DNA of 64,000 bases, from positions 11,325,626 to 11,389,625 of the forward strand of contig JAKSZU010000008.1 of assembly GCA_026018925.1 (NCBI GenBank), in the 5' to 3' direction. Of the stretch, positions 27,201-39,300 are shown piece after piece (position 1 is the stretch's first letter; every line of letters starts with the position of its first letter). Position numbers and translations under genes: made by a program. The notes beneath the pieces are model-generated. The model made no database searches. It was given only the letters and a program-made list of their open reading frames with translations, and had not been told where the DNA came from. The stretch is from Tupaia tana (Eukaryota > Chordata > Mammalia > Scandentia > Tupaiidae).

Positions 27201-30200
27201 TGAGGGATAAATACATTTCTAGACCACCAAGGATATCTGAAACCAGGGACAGTTCACAGTCCTGTAGATACTATGGTTTTTCCTGTATGTACACACTTAT
27301 GATAAAGATTAATTTACAAAAGAGGCAAAGTAAGAGATTAACACTAACCAATAATAAAATAGAAAAATTATAATATACTATAAGTTATATGTGTGTGGTC
27401 TCTTTTTCTCAAAATATCTCACTGTACTGTATCACAGTAACTGAAACCACAGAAAGTGAGACCACAGGTAAGGGAGGACGGGTGCACCTTTGAACGGTTA
27501 GGGAGAAGAGATCCGGAAATGATGAAACAGTTGATAAACTAGAATATCTAATCTAAATGAAACAATAAAACCTAAATAAAGCTTAGAAAATAATCAAAAG
27601 GGACATAGTAAAGACATCTTTTCACTATATACCAAAAATGGGTTACAAAATAAAGAAGTAAAGTAAAATGTTCCACTTTTTATTTACTAGAGAAAAAAAA
27701 TAGAACATAAAATAAATCTGACTTACCATACAGATATGTAAGAATGTGGGAGGAGCAGAGAAGAAATATACACACACACGCCACCTTATATAAAATGATT
27801 TTATTCACAATACACTACGGATTCCTTTAAACTGAGATTTCTCAAACTTGGCACTACTTACAGTTTGGAGCAGATCATTCTTTGTTGTGTGGCCATACTG
27901 TGTATTGCTGCATTTGTAATAGCACCCCTGGCTAGATGCCATTAGAGCCCACCAGATGCCAGCAACACCACCCTTCAGCTGTGACAACCAAATATGTCTC
28001 CAAGCACTGCCACATGCCCCACCCTATCCTATGTGGAAAATCACTGCTTTTGATTGTTAAGCTTCTTAATGCATATAGTCTGATTTCTGAAAGAATGATT
28101 TTAAAATGTTTTAGAATGGCTTTTACTTTTGTAAACTGAATATAACAATGAAGCAAATCTAAGAACTGCTGCACTTTAAGAATTGATAAAACAGGGGACC
28201 AGCAGTTAGCGTAATGGCTATGTCGCTGGACTCCCACGTAGTCAACCGCGGTTCGTGTCCCGGACCCGGTAGCTTAAAACTCACGCCGGGCGCGTGTGCG
28301 TGCATGCCCAAGATCCCGAGAGGAGAATGGAGGAGAAGGGATTGCGGTGTGGACATCCCCCCTGGTGGGTGATTTCTCGCTTTCTGTCTCTCTCAGTCTG
28401 TCTGGCGAGCACACACACCCTATAGCAAAAACCTCTCCCAAAAAAAAAAAAAAAAAAAAGAATTAATAAAACACTGTCTCTTGTTCAAATACTGCTTTGT
28501 TAGAACATTTCCTTGATCAGATCATATCATAATACAAACACACATAAATGTCCCCTAGATTTGGATTTAGTTATAGGCCAGGCTGTTGGATCCTGTGCTT
28601 TCTACAAGCTTCCTTTCCAGAATATGTCATCATTTTTATACTGCATGTGATGCCATGCCTAGACTCCAAGATACAGTGCCAGAGTGATTCCAGTGCTGAC
28701 AAACATGCTGAAAGACCACAAACAGAACAAAACCCCGATTTCTAGAAGGCTCTCTGAAACATCCAAAATTGTCATAGAAGAGGTTAAAAATAGTAATATT
28801 CCAGAAACATTAAATCATAAAATATTTCTTAATGTGGACCACTATAAACATCCAATTCATCCATTCACTTATGCCTTTATTAGTTCAGCAAATGTTTATT
28901 CTATTTTTCTTTTTTGGAGAGGTTTTCGCTATAGAGCGCATGCGCTCGCCAGACAGAGAGAGAGAGATAGAGAGACAGAAAGTGAGAAATCACCCCCCAG
29001 GGGGGATGGCCACGCCGCAATCCCTTCTCCTCCGTTCTCCTCTCAGGATCTTGGGCATGCACGCACACGCGCCTGGTGTGAGTTTTAAGCCACCAGATCT
29101 GGGACGCGAACCGCGGTCGACTACGTGGGAGTCCAGTGACATAGCCATTACGCTAACTGCTGGTCCCAGCAAATGTTTTATTGATTGCCTACTATATGCC
29201 AAACACAGTTTCAGGTGTAAAGAAATAATGGTGACCAATATGAGACAAAAATATCTGGTTTTGTGGAATTCAGATTCTAGTGGAGATAAATACTAAACAG
29301 GAAACATAAGGAAAACATGCAGAATGCTGGGCATGGTAAGGTAAAGAAAGTAAGGACTGGAAGTTGGAGAGTAGAGGTAGGATTTTTCTTTAAGTTCACA
29401 TGGCTAGGATTATCCATAATAGCCCCAAACTCCCTAAAATCCATCAAATGATAAATATATTACTGTGGTATATCCATACAATGGAAAGTTATTCAGCCAT
29501 AAATAAGAACAGAGTATTGATTCGTGCTAGAGTATGAATGAATCCGTTGCTTTGAGAAAGAAGCAAGGCACAAGAGACCATGTACTGTATGATTTCACTA
29601 ATGTAAAATGTCCAGAATGTTCAGAAAAATGTCCAGTTCTATGAGTCAACTTCAAACTATCTCAAAGTATAAATCAAATGTTAATACTCTCATAATACAA
29701 TGTTATTACAGTACTAATAGAAATTAGATGGTAAACTATTCTGATGTTAACTTTACATGTATGTATATTACATTTACTTGGTCTACTTAGCAACCTTAAC
29801 TAATGTATTTGTCCTTCTGTCATAACGATATATCATAAAGATATTTTGTACATAAAAAAATACAGAATAGGCAAATCTATGCAGAGAATAGATCAATGGT
29901 TGCCTAGAGTCAAAGGTAGGATTTCATATGAATAGTAAATAGGGACAAGGACATTATTAAGGTGCTGAAAATGCTTAAAAACTGACTAATGATGATGGAT
30001 GCACAATTTGGCAAATGCAATAAAAATTACTTACAATGGGCAAATTATGATATATAAACTGCTGTAAAACAGGTGTTTTAAAAAGAGGGTAGCTAGGGGG
30101 AACCAGCAGTTAGCGTAATGGCTATGTCGCTGGATTCCCACGTAGTCGACCGCGGTTCGCGTCTCGGACCCGGTGGCTTACAACTCACGCCGGGCACGTG

Positions 30201-30363
30201 TGCGTGCGTGCCCAAGATCCCGAGAGGAGAATGGAGGAGAAGGGATTGCGGCGTGACCATCCCCCCTGGGGGGTGATTTCTCGCTTTCTGTCTCTATGTC
30301 TCTCTCTGTCTGTCTGGCGAGCGCACGCGCCCTATAGCGAAAAAAACCTCTCCAAAAAAAAAG

Positions 30364-30397
<34 letters not shown>

Positions 30398-33300
30398 GTA
30401 GCTAGGCATTGGATGATATTTGAGTGAAATCTAAAGAAAGTGAACATGGCAGGCATCTATGAGAAGTGCATTCTAGCCATGTAATGACAAATGTAAAGAC
30501 TTAAGGTGGCAGTCTGTAGAATTCAGGGGGCAGCAGGATGTTAGCAAGTGAATAGAACATGGCTAAAGCAGAGTGAGTCATGGAGCAAGGCACTAAAGAT
30601 GAGGTCAGAGAGTAACAGAAACCAGATGGTGAACGACCTTGCAAGGCCCAACACAAGTCACCTGCTCTGCATCATAACCTCTATTAACACTGTCCAGAGG
30701 GTTCTAGCCTTGGCAATAAGTTAAAGTGGTGAGGAGGAAGGAGTGTGTGGAGAGGTGTAAAGGCTAGATGGAAGAAATAAAACCATAATATGCAGTTGAT
30801 GACTGAGTAAAGTAACTCACAGATAAACTACAGAATTAATAATGAAGCTGCTAAATTTAAGATAAACACAGTCAATTGCATTTTTACATCCAGCAACAAA
30901 TGTGTAAATACTTTAAATATTTAACTAAAAATAAAAATAAAGTACTCAAAAATATATCTACACAAGATGTGTGATAATATGGGGAAAATTTACCTTTACT
31001 GAGACATTAATGAAAGCTTATATAAAAAGGAATTCCATTTTAATGGATAGACTTAAAAAATAGGAAAGATGTTAATTTTCCCATCACTACAGATTTAGTG
31101 AACTCCGATCAAAATCCCTATAGGTTGTTTTTTTCTTTCTCTTCCTGCAAACTGCACGAGACATTTATGGAATTTACATGATAGAGCTTAACCGGAAAAA
31201 GCTATGACATTTTGAGAAAAGGGGGCTAAAAAGAAGAGTACTATGGTGAGATATGTTCACTACCAAATATCAAGACCTAGTTTAATGCTAGAATTATTAA
31301 GGTAGTATTAGTACTAGAGAAGCATTCTGATTTCAGAGATCACTCTCTTAATGACAACTCTAGGTTACTTCATGCAAAAAAAAAAAGGAATATAACATAA
31401 GGAGGAAAAAAAAAAGAGTGGGGCAATCACAGGAAAGAAGCTCATGAATCTTGACCACTATAGTTAGTAAAAATGGCAGGGTCAAGTCTGACTGAGCTAT
31501 GATCAAGATTCCTGCCCAAAGGTAAAGTCAGCTTCTCCATATATTGGGTCATTGGAAAAGTTATAATGTATTTTTTCAAGTTTTTCTAACAAAAATGCAT
31601 CATGACTTCTCCAACAACCTAATACATTCCACTAAGAATGAGCTAGATTACAGAACCACACTTGAAAGATCTTCACTGAGAAAGAATCAGGTTAGGGAGA
31701 AACAAACAGAACAGGAGAAAGAACATTAGCATAATTACCCAATCTGCTTTTGCCCACCTGTATTTATAACTTGTCACTACCACTACATATCTGCAAGTTA
31801 AATAAATCCACCTCCTGCCACTGTAAATGGCCTTAAAAACTATTATAAAGGTCAAAGCCAGGTCTTTCTCAGTGCCTTTCCACATTCTACAACCAGTCAG
31901 TAAAGTCTTAGAAAGTCTACCTCCAAATTCTAAGAATGTGTCTTCAAGTCTACCAAGAAAATCCTAGTTTAAGCCACCATCTCTCTCACTTGGATGCCTA
32001 CAACAGCCTCAGAATGATCTTGCCTCCTACAATGCATTCACTCACTAACATCTTCATTTATTCAACAAATACTTAATGACTGCACACTTAACCATTTTGG
32101 GCAATGGGGTATAATAATGATTAAAACAGACAAAAATCACTGTCTTTGTATAGCTTTCTTAATTTAGCAACCTGACATCTTCCTGAACAGGTCATGTCAC
32201 TCTGAATTTCAATCTTCCAATAGTTTCTCATTACACAGACATAAGATCCAAACCCTTTACCATCATTTATAAGATAAATCCTATATAATCTGACCCCAGC
32301 AACAGCTATTCAGTAACCCCAGCAACAGCTATTCAGTAATCTCTTCTTTATTTGCACTTATTTATTGCCCTGCAGAATTATTGTTCTTTTTTTTTTTTTT
32401 TTTTTTTTTGTGGAGAGGTTTTTGCTATAGGACGCGTGCGCTCGCCAGACAGAGAGAGAGACAGAGAGATAGAAAGCGAGAAATCACCCCCCAGGGGGGA
32501 TGGCCATGCCGCAATCCCTTCTCCTTCATTCTCCTTTCGGGATCTTGGGCACGCACGCACACGCGCTTGGCGTGAGTTTAAGCCACCGGGTCCGGGACGC
32601 AAACCGCGGTCAACTATGTGGGAGTCCAGCAACATAGCCATTACGCTAACTGCTGGTCCCCAGAATTACTGTTCTTAGATGGTCCCTTGGCCTCAGGGCC
32701 TGTGTACTCACTGTGCTCTTCTCATACACTTTCCTCAGATTTCTATGGTGGTCTGCTTATCCTTCAGGCCACAGCTCAAATGACATTGCCTCAGAGAGAC
32801 CTTCACAGACTACTGTGGATAAACCAGGAACCCCAAATGCTTTTCAACATGACCCAGTTTCTTTTTTTTTTTTTCTACTAAGCCTTTATCAAAATCCAAA
32901 AGTCATTTTATTTGTTTACAAGTTTACTATCTCTCTTGACTACTTAGAAGCATAAGTCCTGTGAGTGCGAGGACATAGCTTTTTCATTACTGTAGCTCCA
33001 TCTTCATCATCCAACCCAAAGTGAGTGTTCAATAAATACTTCTTGATTGGCAATATTATTCTCAGTCACTGGTTTTTCATTTCTTCTCCACAACCTACTT
33101 CCACTAAGTCTACTCTCCCTCTCACTTCTTTACTCCCTGCCACATACCTGAATGGGAGACTGAAGATACAGACAAGCATAAGAAAAACTCCAAGCTCACA
33201 GCAAGCCCATATCTACAGTCAACACCTTAGCCAATCCCTCCCCCGACTCCAATCTGATTAATCCCTCCTTAAAAAGCCTATTATGGTATGAATGAAAAAG

Positions 33301-36300
33301 GTACCTTTTAGAACACCTACGATTTTAACAGGATGAGCACAAAAGCCTTCTAGAAAGCAGAAATTAGTAAACTGACCATAGGCTACGACCATACATAATA
33401 CTGCAGTTTCCACGTGTATCTGGTAACTATCTGAACATTCTTTCAGATCCATTTGTTAGCTTGTAAGCTTATGAAGTATGGATTTTTTTTTCCCCCCTTA
33501 GGAGTTTTTTTTTTGCTATAGGGTGCATGTACTCCCGGAAGACACAGAGGGAGACAGAGAGACAGAAAGCAATAAATCATCCCCAGGAGGGATGGCCATG
33601 TTGCAATCCCTTCTCCTCTTGGGATTTTGGGCATACATGTACCAGGCATGAGTTTTAAGCCACCAGATCCAGAGTCAAACTGCAGTTAACTATGTGGGAG
33701 TCCAGTGATGTACCCATTACGCCACCTGCTGGTCCCAGAAGTATGGATTTCTTTTAAGTTAACTTGCCTCCTGTGTAGCCATTTCTAGCACTCACAATAT
33801 CTACTATTCTTTTTCTTTCTGGACATACTGAATACTATACTTTGTAGTCCCTTAAGTCAGAGGCATGTGAGAGAGGTTCTGGGCAATGAAAATATGGACA
33901 AAAATGTATGTGCATGTAAAATGGATAAAAATGTGGATGTCCATCACTTCTTGACTGAGATAATAAGGAAAAAAAGGTCCTTATCATTCTCTAATCTCAT
34001 CTGTTTCCCTGCCATGTTAACGTGGCAGAATCACATATTAACAAAATCACTTGAGTCACAGGGTTACCACATAAAGGACCACTAACTTGGAGAGTGTCAG
34101 GATTCTGAGATTTGGAGGTTTTTGATATTATAGCACAGTCTACTCAGTCTTTCCTAACTAATACATTTTTTCTTTTATATCCAAATAAATACTCCTAAGT
34201 AGTTTAAGAACTAATTTGATTCTCTTCCTCTAAAACTCAAACTTGGATCAGCAACTGTGAGAGGAAAGGAAAAAAGTTCTAACTGGGGACCAGAAGACAG
34301 TGTAATGGTTATGTTGCTGGACTCCCATATGGCTGATCGCAGATCGAGTCCTGGATCTGGTGGCTTGAAACCCATGCCAGGCATATGTGTGTGCATGCCC
34401 AAAATTCCAAAAAAAGAACAGAGGTAACTGGGTGGGAGATAGAAAAATATAAATCATCATCTGGGGCATAAACAGTAGGAATAGTGGATGTAGACATGAA
34501 AGGTGGTCCATCATTTTGAGAGCAAAAAGTGTTTAAGCTATATGCTAAGCAATATCTAAATTAATATAGCCATGTCAGGGGTCAGTAAGCAAATTTTTAT
34601 TAAATACAAAGTTTCTTAAGACAAGTTTAAGAACTTGTACATATACATGTACACATAATACATATATAAACACATACACGTATTTAGGCTTGGCTTGTAC
34701 CTTAAACTCCAGAAAAGGGAAAGAAACAATTCTTCAACATAAGAGCATAAGGCCCTAAAACACAATCAATGCTATGACAATAGGACAACGTAGTTTACTT
34801 TGGGGCTGAAGGGACTTTTGGTTGTGCTTTAAGAAGGAATCCACCATTTATTGCATTTCTTCATATATTATTATATCCTAGCAAGTTTTTGAATATAATA
34901 TCTCAAATAATCCCTACTACACAGTAGGTATGATGGTTAATCTGTCAACTTACTGGGTCATAATGCTCCCAAATACTTGATTGAACATTTCTGAGTGCCT
35001 CTGTGAGGATGTTTCTGAGATTAGCAAGTTTTTTTTTTATATGACCAGTTATTTAAGTAGGTTCTTGGCAAAAAATTTAGAGCACCAATTTCTGAGGATA
35101 CATTCTATTTGTAAGGGCAAACACGGATCACAGGTAGTCCTGGAGCTGAGGAACAGTTTTGATTTTGGGTAAAATGTGTGAGTCCACAGCTTTCTGATCA
35201 ACCTTGTGCTGCTCTGAAATCTCGTCTACCTTCTTGGCTGCAGGTTTCTTCTTAGTATCCTGCTTCACAGCATTTTCACCTGCTATCTTGTAGAGTAGGA
35301 AAGAGAGCTAAACTCTGGTTCTGGTCTATAAACAATCCTGGGAGGTTGACTCCCGAGATTAGCATTTGAAACAGTGGTCTCAAAAAAGCAGATTGCCCTC
35401 CCTAATGTGAATGGACTTCATGCCATTTTTTGAGGGCCTGAATAGAACAAATGAGAGAGGAAGAGAGAATTTGCCCCTTACTCAGCCTAATTATGGAGCT
35501 ATCAGTCTTCTCCTACCCTCCAACTGAGACTTACACCACTGGCTCCCTGGTTCTCAGTCCTTCAGATGGGCTGAACCATACCATCAGCTTTTCTGGGTCT
35601 TCTTTTATGGGAGATCTTCTATTATGGGACTACTCAGCCCTATAGTCAAGTGAGTCAATTCTTTAAGAGAGAAGTACTCTGTTATGGAGGAAGGGCATTT
35701 TTGTCATGTTCACTCACTAGAGAAAGAGAAACAGACACAGTAAGAGGGAAAGTGAAAAATCGCCACCGGAAGGATGGCCATGCCCCAATCCTTTCTCTTT
35801 CATTCTCCTCCTGAGATCTTGGGCATGCATGCACATGTGCCCAGTGTGATTTTCAAGCCACCAAGTCCGGAACTCGAACTGCAGTCAGTCATGTGGGAGT
35901 CCAGCAACATAGCTGCTATGCCATCTGCCAGTTCCAAGCCAATTCTTCATAATAAATCTCTATTTGTTCTTTTTCTCTGGAGAACCCTGACTAAACCATA
36001 GGCATTTCAGAAACTAGTTTTTTTTTTTGGTATTTTTCTATAGCACACACCTGCTCATAGACAGAGAAAGAGAGGGAGAGAGAAGGAAAGTGAGAAATCA
36101 CTGCCTACCCCTAGACAGGATGGACACGCTGCAATCCCTTCTCTAATTCTCCTCTTGGGACTTTAGGCATCCCCAGATGCAGACACACCTAGCATGATTC
36201 TCAAGCCCCTGAGTTTGGGACTCAAACTACACTGTCAGCCATGTGGGATCCATTCACCTTAATTTCCATGTTACCTGTTGGCCCCAGAAACTATTTTTTA

Positions 36301-39300
36301 AATGTATAAATAAACATCCTTCTACTGGCCTATTCTCTTTCCATTTTTTCAGAAATCTTTTACTATCTCATATATTTACATATAGTCCTATAAACAATCA
36401 AACATGTTCCAGGTCCTCACATCTTAAAAAAAAATATAACAACTACAAAAAGTCCACAGACCCTCCTCTTAGTCCTATATAACATACTAGCCAACTTCCT
36501 TAGAGACCCAATTTCTTGAAAGACCCGTTTTTACTTTCTCCATTTCCTTTCTTTCCACTTTTTTCAATTTTACTTCCTCCCCAACATGCTACCAAGTAAG
36601 CTTCCACAAAGGATGCCAATGACCTACATACAGAACCATAATTAAGAGACTGTTCAGGCACTGCCTGAGTTTAAATTCTCTCTCTTTTGATCTACTAGGT
36701 GACAGACTTGAGCTAGTTTACAGAAGGAGTTATCTCATTGGTAAAAAGGGAAAATACCAATGAGTTAATAAGAATCAATGAAAAGATCAAACAAAGTACA
36801 GTACTTAATAAAAAATAAAACTTTAATAAAGGTTGGCTACTATTAATCTGGTTAAATGATTACTTTCAGTCTTATTATCCTTGGTCCTAGGCCCTAACCT
36901 TCCCCTTTAGTGCTGTATTTTCTTAACTAATTCTGGCAAAACCAATTTCAATTAACATCATACACTGAAGGCTCATGAATTTGTTCTTCTAATACAAACA
37001 TCTCTATCAAGCTTCATACTCATACTGAAGATTCACACCGAAGATTCATACTTGAGACTCAACTGCTTCTTCAAACATTTCCCCTTACACATGTGAAAGG
37101 CACCCTCTAATAACACAAATCTAAAATGGCACTCATAAACTGCCCTTGTCATGCCCCCCTCTCCTGCACCACCAACATAATACCAATTGTGAAAGCTAGA
37201 GCCACTTTCATGTCTCTAAAAATTCCTTCATATCCCTCCATTGTCACCTCTACAACCATAATCCCAGTTTAAAACATACCATCTTTCATCTGAAAAAGCC
37301 TCCTACTGGTTTCCTTGTATTCACTTTGTTCCCTTCTAAACTATTCTCTAAGCATAACCCTGACTCCTTCCATTCATTTAAAACACTATAGTTAAGAGTA
37401 CACTTTTGCTACATAACCTAAACTGCCATGTACACACATTTACTGGGTCATCAGAAAAGTCATGATGTATTTTCCATGTTTTTCTATGTAGCAATGTGTC
37501 ATGACTTTTCTAACAACCCAGTAGATAGGTTTGAGGGCCAGACCCATGACCTTGCGGCTAAAAGAGCTAGACACCATACAGCTGATCATGCAGTCTGAAT
37601 TCTGGCTCCAGTGGCTTGAAAATCATAAAGCGCATGTTTGGTCACACCCCAAATTTCAATAGAATGGAGAAGTGAAGGAAAAGGGATTGTGGTGTGACCA
37701 TGCTCCACCGAGGAGTGTTTTTTCTCTCTCCCTAATAAGCAAATGCACTTTTGGCTAATTAAAATAAATAAATAAATAAAGAGACAGACTTGACATAATT
37801 CTCAGATCATTAAGTGAATCTCAGATTCTTAAGAAAAAAAGTTTCTTTCTTTCATGACTGAAAGAGAAAGATGAAAGACAAGCAACCTCAATAGGATCCC
37901 ATAACACATTCTTCCCAATGCCCAGTGAAGCTTCCCAGCCAGCCAGGATTATCGGAGCATGCCCAGTGTGTACAGGTTGACTGGGGAACTGAACCCAGAT
38001 CTTCCATATGGATCCAGCTTTGTTTAAATAGCATCTTACTGTCACACCAGGGAGCTGGCCCAATTTTGTTCTAGCTGTGCAACCTCTGGTAAATTATTTG
38101 GCCTCTCTAAGCTTTGATTTCCTTATCTACAAAATGGAGGCTGTAATACTTAACCTTCAATGCTGTTGTGAAGATAAACTATTAATGGCAGGCTGAGGCC
38201 ACACAAGAGGCCTGGTTTCGACTCCTGGTCTACCCTAAAAACCAGGATTGGGGTCAGTAGATGACGTAGCGGTTATGTCACTGGACTCCCATATGGCTGA
38301 CTGTGATTTGAATTCTGGATCCAGTGGCTTGAAACTCACACTGGGCGAGTGTGCATGAAGGCCCAAGATCCGGGAGGAGAATGGAGAAGGGACTGAGGTG
38401 TGGTCATTGCCCCTAGTGGGTGATTTCCTACTTTCTCTCTCACTGTATCTGTCTCTCCCCACTCCCACCCCAAGTGCATGCGCCCTAAAGCAAAAACCTC
38501 TAAAGAAAAAAAAAAATAGGATCAATGCAGCACATCTAAGGTCCTAGCTACTCAGGGAAGTTAAGGCAGGAAGATTATGAGTTCCTAGTCAACAAAGAGA
38601 GATCTTTTCTAACACCTGTATTCCCAACTACTTGGGAGGATGAGACAGGATAAGTACCACATACTATGACCTGTCTTTAAAAAAAAAAAACAAAGGAGGT
38701 CCAGCTGCCAGCTGGTGGCATGGTGGTTAAAGTGGCTGGATCCCACATGCCTGACTGTGCAGTTCAAGTACTGGACAAGCAGCTAGAAAGACACACTGGG
38801 CACATCCATGAGTGCCCAAAATCCTAAGAGGCGAATGAAAAAGAAGGGACTGTGGTTTGGCCATCCCCTGTGAGCTGTGCTTCCTCACTTACTTTCTCTC
38901 TCTCTCTCTCTCTCTCTGGTGAATGCACACACCCTACAACAAATTAAGAAAAAAATAAAAAGCTTAGTTCACTGTTTGCTACATAAATGAGTTGACCATT
39001 CATAACCTTCCCACTGCCCAAGTTCTGGTTCTCTTTTCTCACACAGCCTAACCAACTCCTGACTGGTCTTAGTCACCTCCAAATGCCCAAAGCCCAGTAC
39101 ACCATCCCACAAGCCTCATGAACAGTTAAGTCAGCTGAGTCTATCCTTCTTTCTGTTCTCTAGTATTGAACTAAAGAACAGGCCCAAGCGCTTCAAAGCT
39201 CAGATAAAATTGGGCCCATCCCTATTACTTATTTACTTACGTATGTATGTGTGTATTTAGAGAGATTTTTTGCTATAGTGTGCATGTGCTCGCCAGAGAG

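Larger units (their letters stand above)
32160..33060 (+). mobile_element. L2 LINE 3' end, interrupted by a SINE
   Basis: 'cctcagagagaccttcacag', 'agtcctgtgagtgcgaggac' and the terminal 'gtgttcaataaatacttctt' follow the L2 3' order. No coding frame survives. Confidence 0.65.
34929..36000 (+). mobile_element. Old ERVL-type LTR (MLT2-like), split by an RPL6 retrocopy and a SINE
   Basis: It starts 'atggttaatctgtcaactta', continues after the retrocopy ('agcagattgccctccctaat', 'gcctgaatagaacaaatgag') and ends, after the SINE, with 'tctctggagaaccctgacta'. The order follows LTRs whose 3' end reads 'gagaaccctgactaata'. The family name is from memory and tentative. Confidence 0.6.

Noticed and set aside
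28832-29296. 154-codon open frame
   Set aside because: It is mostly the translation of an A-family SINE; the same peptide pieces recur at every copy.
30098-30175. tRNA gene in the SINE head
   Set aside because: A-box- and B-box-like motifs are present but the sequence does not fold as a functional tRNA and recurs about 50 times as a SINE.
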